Shown: positions 6,169 to 8,716 of the stretch, piece after piece
Numbering within the stretch: the stretch's first letter is position 1
How the letters are laid out: each line of letters starts with the position of its first letter
Assembly (NCBI GenBank): GCA_934693135.1
Contig: CAKUVA010000043.1
Coordinates: forward strand, 1-8,716
Length of the DNA: 8,716 nt
Source of the DNA: an uncultured Bacteroidales bacterium
GTDB lineage: Bacteria > Bacteroidota > Bacteroidia > Bacteroidales > UBA932
Reading direction: 5' to 3'
Made by a program: the position numbers and the translations under genes
Notes under the pieces: generated by a model
Told to the model about the DNA's origin: nothing
The model's database searches: none
Seen by the model: only the letters and a program-made list of their open reading frames with translations

Positions 6169-8364
6169 ATGAAGACAATATTTGCCATGTTTATGGCTTC
6201 TGCATTGAGTGTCAGTGCGTTTGCTAATAATCCTTGCTCGGTGATAAATATCCGGACAGAAAATGTTTCCATGATTATCCGAGCTGAAAAAGATGGTAGG
6301 CTTGCCACATTGCATTTTGGTAGTGCGATAGATGATGTGTCGATTTTCACTGCCTATAAGAGCGGAATTAATGGAAATCATGGCTCCCCTTATGAGACAT
6401 ATCCAGCAGAAGGCTGGAGGGTGTTCAATGAGCCTGCACTGGCCATAACTCACAGAAATGGTGACCTTAATACCGAATTGAGATATGAATCTCATGAGGT
6501 TAAGGCATTGGATGATAATGTGTCGGAGACAACCATTCATATGGCAGACATTGCGGAAGGAACGGAAGTCGACCTCGTCTATACAACATATAGGAAACAA
6601 GATGTTATCACGTCGCATTCCGTGATTAGAAATAAAGAGAAAGGTAACATTGTTCTGAGAAGTTATTATTCTGCAGCGTTGCCTATAAGAGCTGATAAAT
6701 ATCTTCTCACGCATCTGCATGGCACTTGGGCGAACGAGGCTCGCGTGGAACATACAGTTCTGACACGTGGAAGCAAGAGCATTGAAAACAGGAAAGGAGT
6801 TCGCACGACACATACGGAGAACCCAGCATTCATGCTTAGCCTAAATACGGATTCCTTCAGCGAAACAGACGGCGATGTGATAGCAGGGGCATTGGCATGG
6901 AGTGGAAATTATAAGCTTAATTTTGAACTTACTGAGTTTAATATTCTGAACATACTTGCTGGAGCGAACCCTTATGCCGCGTCATATACATTGGCCAAAG
7001 GAGAATCATTCACGACACCTGAAATGATATGGACATTCAGTAGTAGGGGAGCGGGACAGGCAAGTCGCAATCTTCATCGTTGGGCCCGCGATTACTGGAT
7101 GCAAAGTGGTTACGACATGGTGCCGACGCTTTTGAATAGCTGGGAAGGAGCCTATTTCGATTTCAATGCAAAAACATTGACAGATATGATAGACGATGCC
7201 GCGGATATGGGGCTGGAGATGTTCGTCTTGGATGATGGCTGGTTCGGAAATAAATATCCTCGCGACAATGATAAAGCTGGACTCGGAGATTGGCAGATCA
7301 ATGTTACCAAACTGCCTGAGGGAATTGATTTTATTGCATCTCATGCGCGTTCGAAAGGGCTGAAGTTCGGTATATGGATAGAGCCGGAGATGGTGAATCC
7401 AAAGAGTGTGCTTTATGAGAAACATCCTGATTGGATTGTGAAGGACAATGTCCACGAGACGCCTGTCATGCGAAATCAGTATCTGTTAGATTTAACTAAC
7501 CCCCAAGTGCAGGATTTCGTGTTCGAGGTGTTCGACAATACGCTTAAGCTTTCTGATAAGATAGATTACATAAAATGGGATGCTAATCGTCATGTCGAGA
7601 ATGTCGGATCGTCTTTTCTTGGAGCTGATGAGCAGTCTATGTTTTGGGTAAGGTATGTGCAGGGCTTCTATAGCGTCTTGGAGCGTATTCGTGCAAAATA
7701 TCCTTCTATCATGATACAGGCTTGCGCATCTGGAGGAGGAAGAGTGGAATATGGTGAGTTGAAGTATTTCAATGAGTTCTGGACAAGTGACAATACAGAA
7801 GCATTGACTCGCACCAGCATACAGTATGGCACCAGTCTGTTTTATCCAGCCAACCAGATGGGATCTCATGTGTCAGCAGTTCCGAATCATCAGACTGGAA
7901 ATATCTCTCCTCTCAAGTTTCGTTTCGATGTGGCATGCGCGGGACGTCTTGGCATGGAACTTCAACCGAAGAAGATGACTGATGACGAAAAGGCATTTGC
8001 ACGCAAGGCAATTGAAAGTTACAAGGGGTACAGGGATATTATCATGAATGGTGATTTATACAGGATAGGTTCTCCGTATGATGAGTCTGGTACGTATGGC
8101 TTGATGTATGTTTCTCCAGACAAGAAACGAGCGGTGTTCTTCGCCTATTGTATTCGTTACGATACACGCTACTCCGCGCCTCAGTTTCGTCTTGATGGCC
8201 TCTCTGCCTCTAAGAACTATCGTATGACTGAACTCAATGTAGACAAGTCCTCCAGTTGGTTTTCCGGAAAAACGCTTTCTGGTTCAATGTTGATGAACAA
8301 AGGTGTGAATCCTCCCCTGAAGAAGGTATATGATAGTGCGATATTCCTGCTTGAAGCTGAATAG
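6169..8364 (+). CDS. Exported alpha-galactosidase, glycoside hydrolase family 36
   Basis: The product has 731 residues, the usual length for a full GH36 enzyme, which removes terminal alpha-1,6-galactose from raffinose-type oligosaccharides, melibiose and galactomannan. Residues 1-19 are a signal peptide (MKTIFAMFMASALSVSAFA), so it acts in the periplasm. Residues 20 to about 310 form the N-terminal beta-sandwich. The catalytic barrel follows with LLNSWEGAYFDF (321-332), MFVLDDGWFG (351-360), GIWIEPEMVNP (401-411), the nucleophile Asp471 in YIKWDANR, ACASGGGR (518-525), and the acid/base Asp541 in FWTSDNTEALTR. A small C-terminal beta domain completes it. All catalytic residues are intact. 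It begins 82 bases after the response-regulator stop with no terminator between them, so read-through is possible, but a functional link is not shown. Its sequence is visibly richer in G and C than the lipoprotein and kinase genes, in keeping with a core metabolic gene. Confidence 0.96.
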   Translation: MKTIFAMFMASALSVSAFANNPCSVINIRTENVSMIIRAEKDGRLATLHFGSAIDDVSIFTAYKSGINGNHGSPYETYPAEGWRVFNEPALAITHRNGDLNTELRYESHEVKALDDNVSETTIHMADIAEGTEVDLVYTTYRKQDVITSHSVIRNKEKGNIVLRSYYSAALPIRADKYLLTHLHGTWANEARVEHTVLTRGSKSIENRKGVRTTHTENPAFMLSLNTDSFSETDGDVIAGALAWSGNYKLNFELTEFNILNILAGANPYAASYTLAKGESFTTPEMIWTFSSRGAGQASRNLHRWARDYWMQSGYDMVPTLLNSWEGAYFDFNAKTLTDMIDDAADMGLEMFVLDDGWFGNKYPRDNDKAGLGDWQINVTKLPEGIDFIASHARSKGLKFGIWIEPEMVNPKSVLYEKHPDWIVKDNVHETPVMRNQYLLDLTNPQVQDFVFEVFDNTLKLSDKIDYIKWDANRHVENVGSSFLGADEQSMFWVRYVQGFYSVLERIRAKYPSIMIQACASGGGRVEYGELKYFNEFWTSDNTEALTRTSIQYGTSLFYPANQMGSHVSAVPNHQTGNISPLKFRFDVACAGRLGMELQPKKMTDDEKAFARKAIESYKGYRDIIMNGDLYRIGSPYDESGTYGLMYVSPDKKRAVFFAYCIRYDTRYSAPQFRLDGLSASKNYRMTELNVDKSSSWFSGKTLSGSMLMNKGVNPPLKKVYDSAIFLLEAE

Positions 8365-8716
8365 ACGTTGAGGATTTATTGATTGTCAAACATATTCTGC
8401 TCTCAAATATTATAAAATGGAATTTTGTACGGAAATAACGTTTTGATTCCGCGCCGTCACCTATTTTCGAACCGCATGGATGAATCAGAGAATGCCGTAC
8501 GAGTGATTTTATCCAAAATTATTTAGATAATGGATAAAAAATACTATTTTTATCCATTAAAAACTATTTGATGGATGAAAGAGACTATCCTTAAACAAAA
8601 GATGGAGAGGGAGCTATTCATGTAATTATGTTCTTGAGGGTGAAAGACAAATTCTCCGTGTTCAAGCACCTCCCCTCTTAGACGACAAAGGCAGGTACCC
8701 ATTTAAGGGATAGATA
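8365..8716. other. Intergenic region without a supportable gene
   Basis: Both strands lack an open frame with protein character. Short frames near 8604-8710 read a few residues but are broken by stops and have no plausible start. No clear intrinsic terminator follows the galactosidase stop; CGGAA and TTCCG (about 8430-8451) could pair but lack a T tract. The notable content is the inverted repeat and alternating TGGAT motifs at 8476-8579. The last 110 bases include AGAGGGAG facing CTCCCCTCT and CTTGA facing TCAAG, which might fold in RNA, but I recognise no family. Confidence 0.5.
8528..8559. repeat. Perfect 13-bp inverted repeat with a 6-base spacer
   Basis: TAATGGATAAAAA (8528-8540) and TTTTTATCCATTA (8547-8559) are exact reverse complements separated by ATACTA. 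No T tract follows the right arm, so it does not look like a simple terminator. Neighbouring copies of the core in alternating orientation (TTTTATCCA at 8507-8515, ATGGATGAA at 8476-8484 and 8571-8579) make a set of protein-binding sites a reasonable reading. Confidence 0.75.

Noticed and set aside
6022..6813. Long - strand open frame over the regulator end and galactosidase start
   Set aside because: It lies opposite well-supported coding sequence, has no recognisable motifs, and reads as an antisense shadow. The other - strand frames over 3115-3507, 4895-5397 and 7006-7869 are rejected for the same reason.
8387..8394. CAAACATA, a perfect - strand TAnnTTTG box
   Set aside because: No CAA element lies at the required distance, and it would transcribe only into the antisense of the galactosidase gene.
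8604..8716. Possible start of a further gene or IS at the right edge
   Set aside because: All frames contain stops within a few tens of codons and no plausible start or family motif is visible; the sequence ends too soon to judge.

Overview
The window looks like a Bacteroidales (Bacteroides/Prevotella-type) chromosome segment. The reasons are a match to the Bacteroidota promoter (TTG, 19-base gap, TAnnTTTG), weak or absent Shine-Dalgarno sequences, SPII lipoproteins with a short 'YSC' lipobox, a LytS-type kinase with the 'NN...STGIGL' ATP-binding signature usual in this phylum, and a secreted family GH36 alpha-galactosidase. All functional protein genes lie on the + strand.

Bases 1-113 hold the end of a transcription unit: tRNA-Pro(TGG), cut by one base at the window edge, and a strong intrinsic terminator. 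Bases 114-2343 are a decayed accessory stretch. A promoter drives the wreck of an M23 (LytM-type) metallopeptidase lipoprotein gene with two frameshifts and one in-frame TGA. It is followed by a 38-codon signal-peptide stub, one clear and one weak terminator-like hairpin, a piece of an ISAs1-family transposase on the - strand, and, beyond the IS piece, 61 codons (60 residues plus TAG) of a + strand coding tail with no start codon. The stub and the tail may be two ends of one secreted-protein gene broken by the IS, although this is inferred.

Bases 2375-4285 encode a 442-residue lipoprotein of unknown function and, 6 bases after its stop, a small outer-membrane beta-barrel protein. An intrinsic terminator closes this pair. 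Bases 4334-6086 encode a LytS-type membrane histidine kinase and a LytTR response regulator that overlap by 23 bases. Bases 6169-8364 encode an intact exported GH36 alpha-galactosidase with its catalytic aspartates in place.

Bases 8365-8716 contain no gene that I can support. They do contain a perfect 13-bp inverted repeat embedded in a row of TGGAT/ATCCA motifs that alternate in orientation about every 20 bases.

The lipoprotein/barrel pair plus the adjacent two-component pair is the least familiar part of the window. It could be a surface module with its own sensor, but only adjacency supports that link. I see no hallmark of a defence system, CRISPR array or phage.
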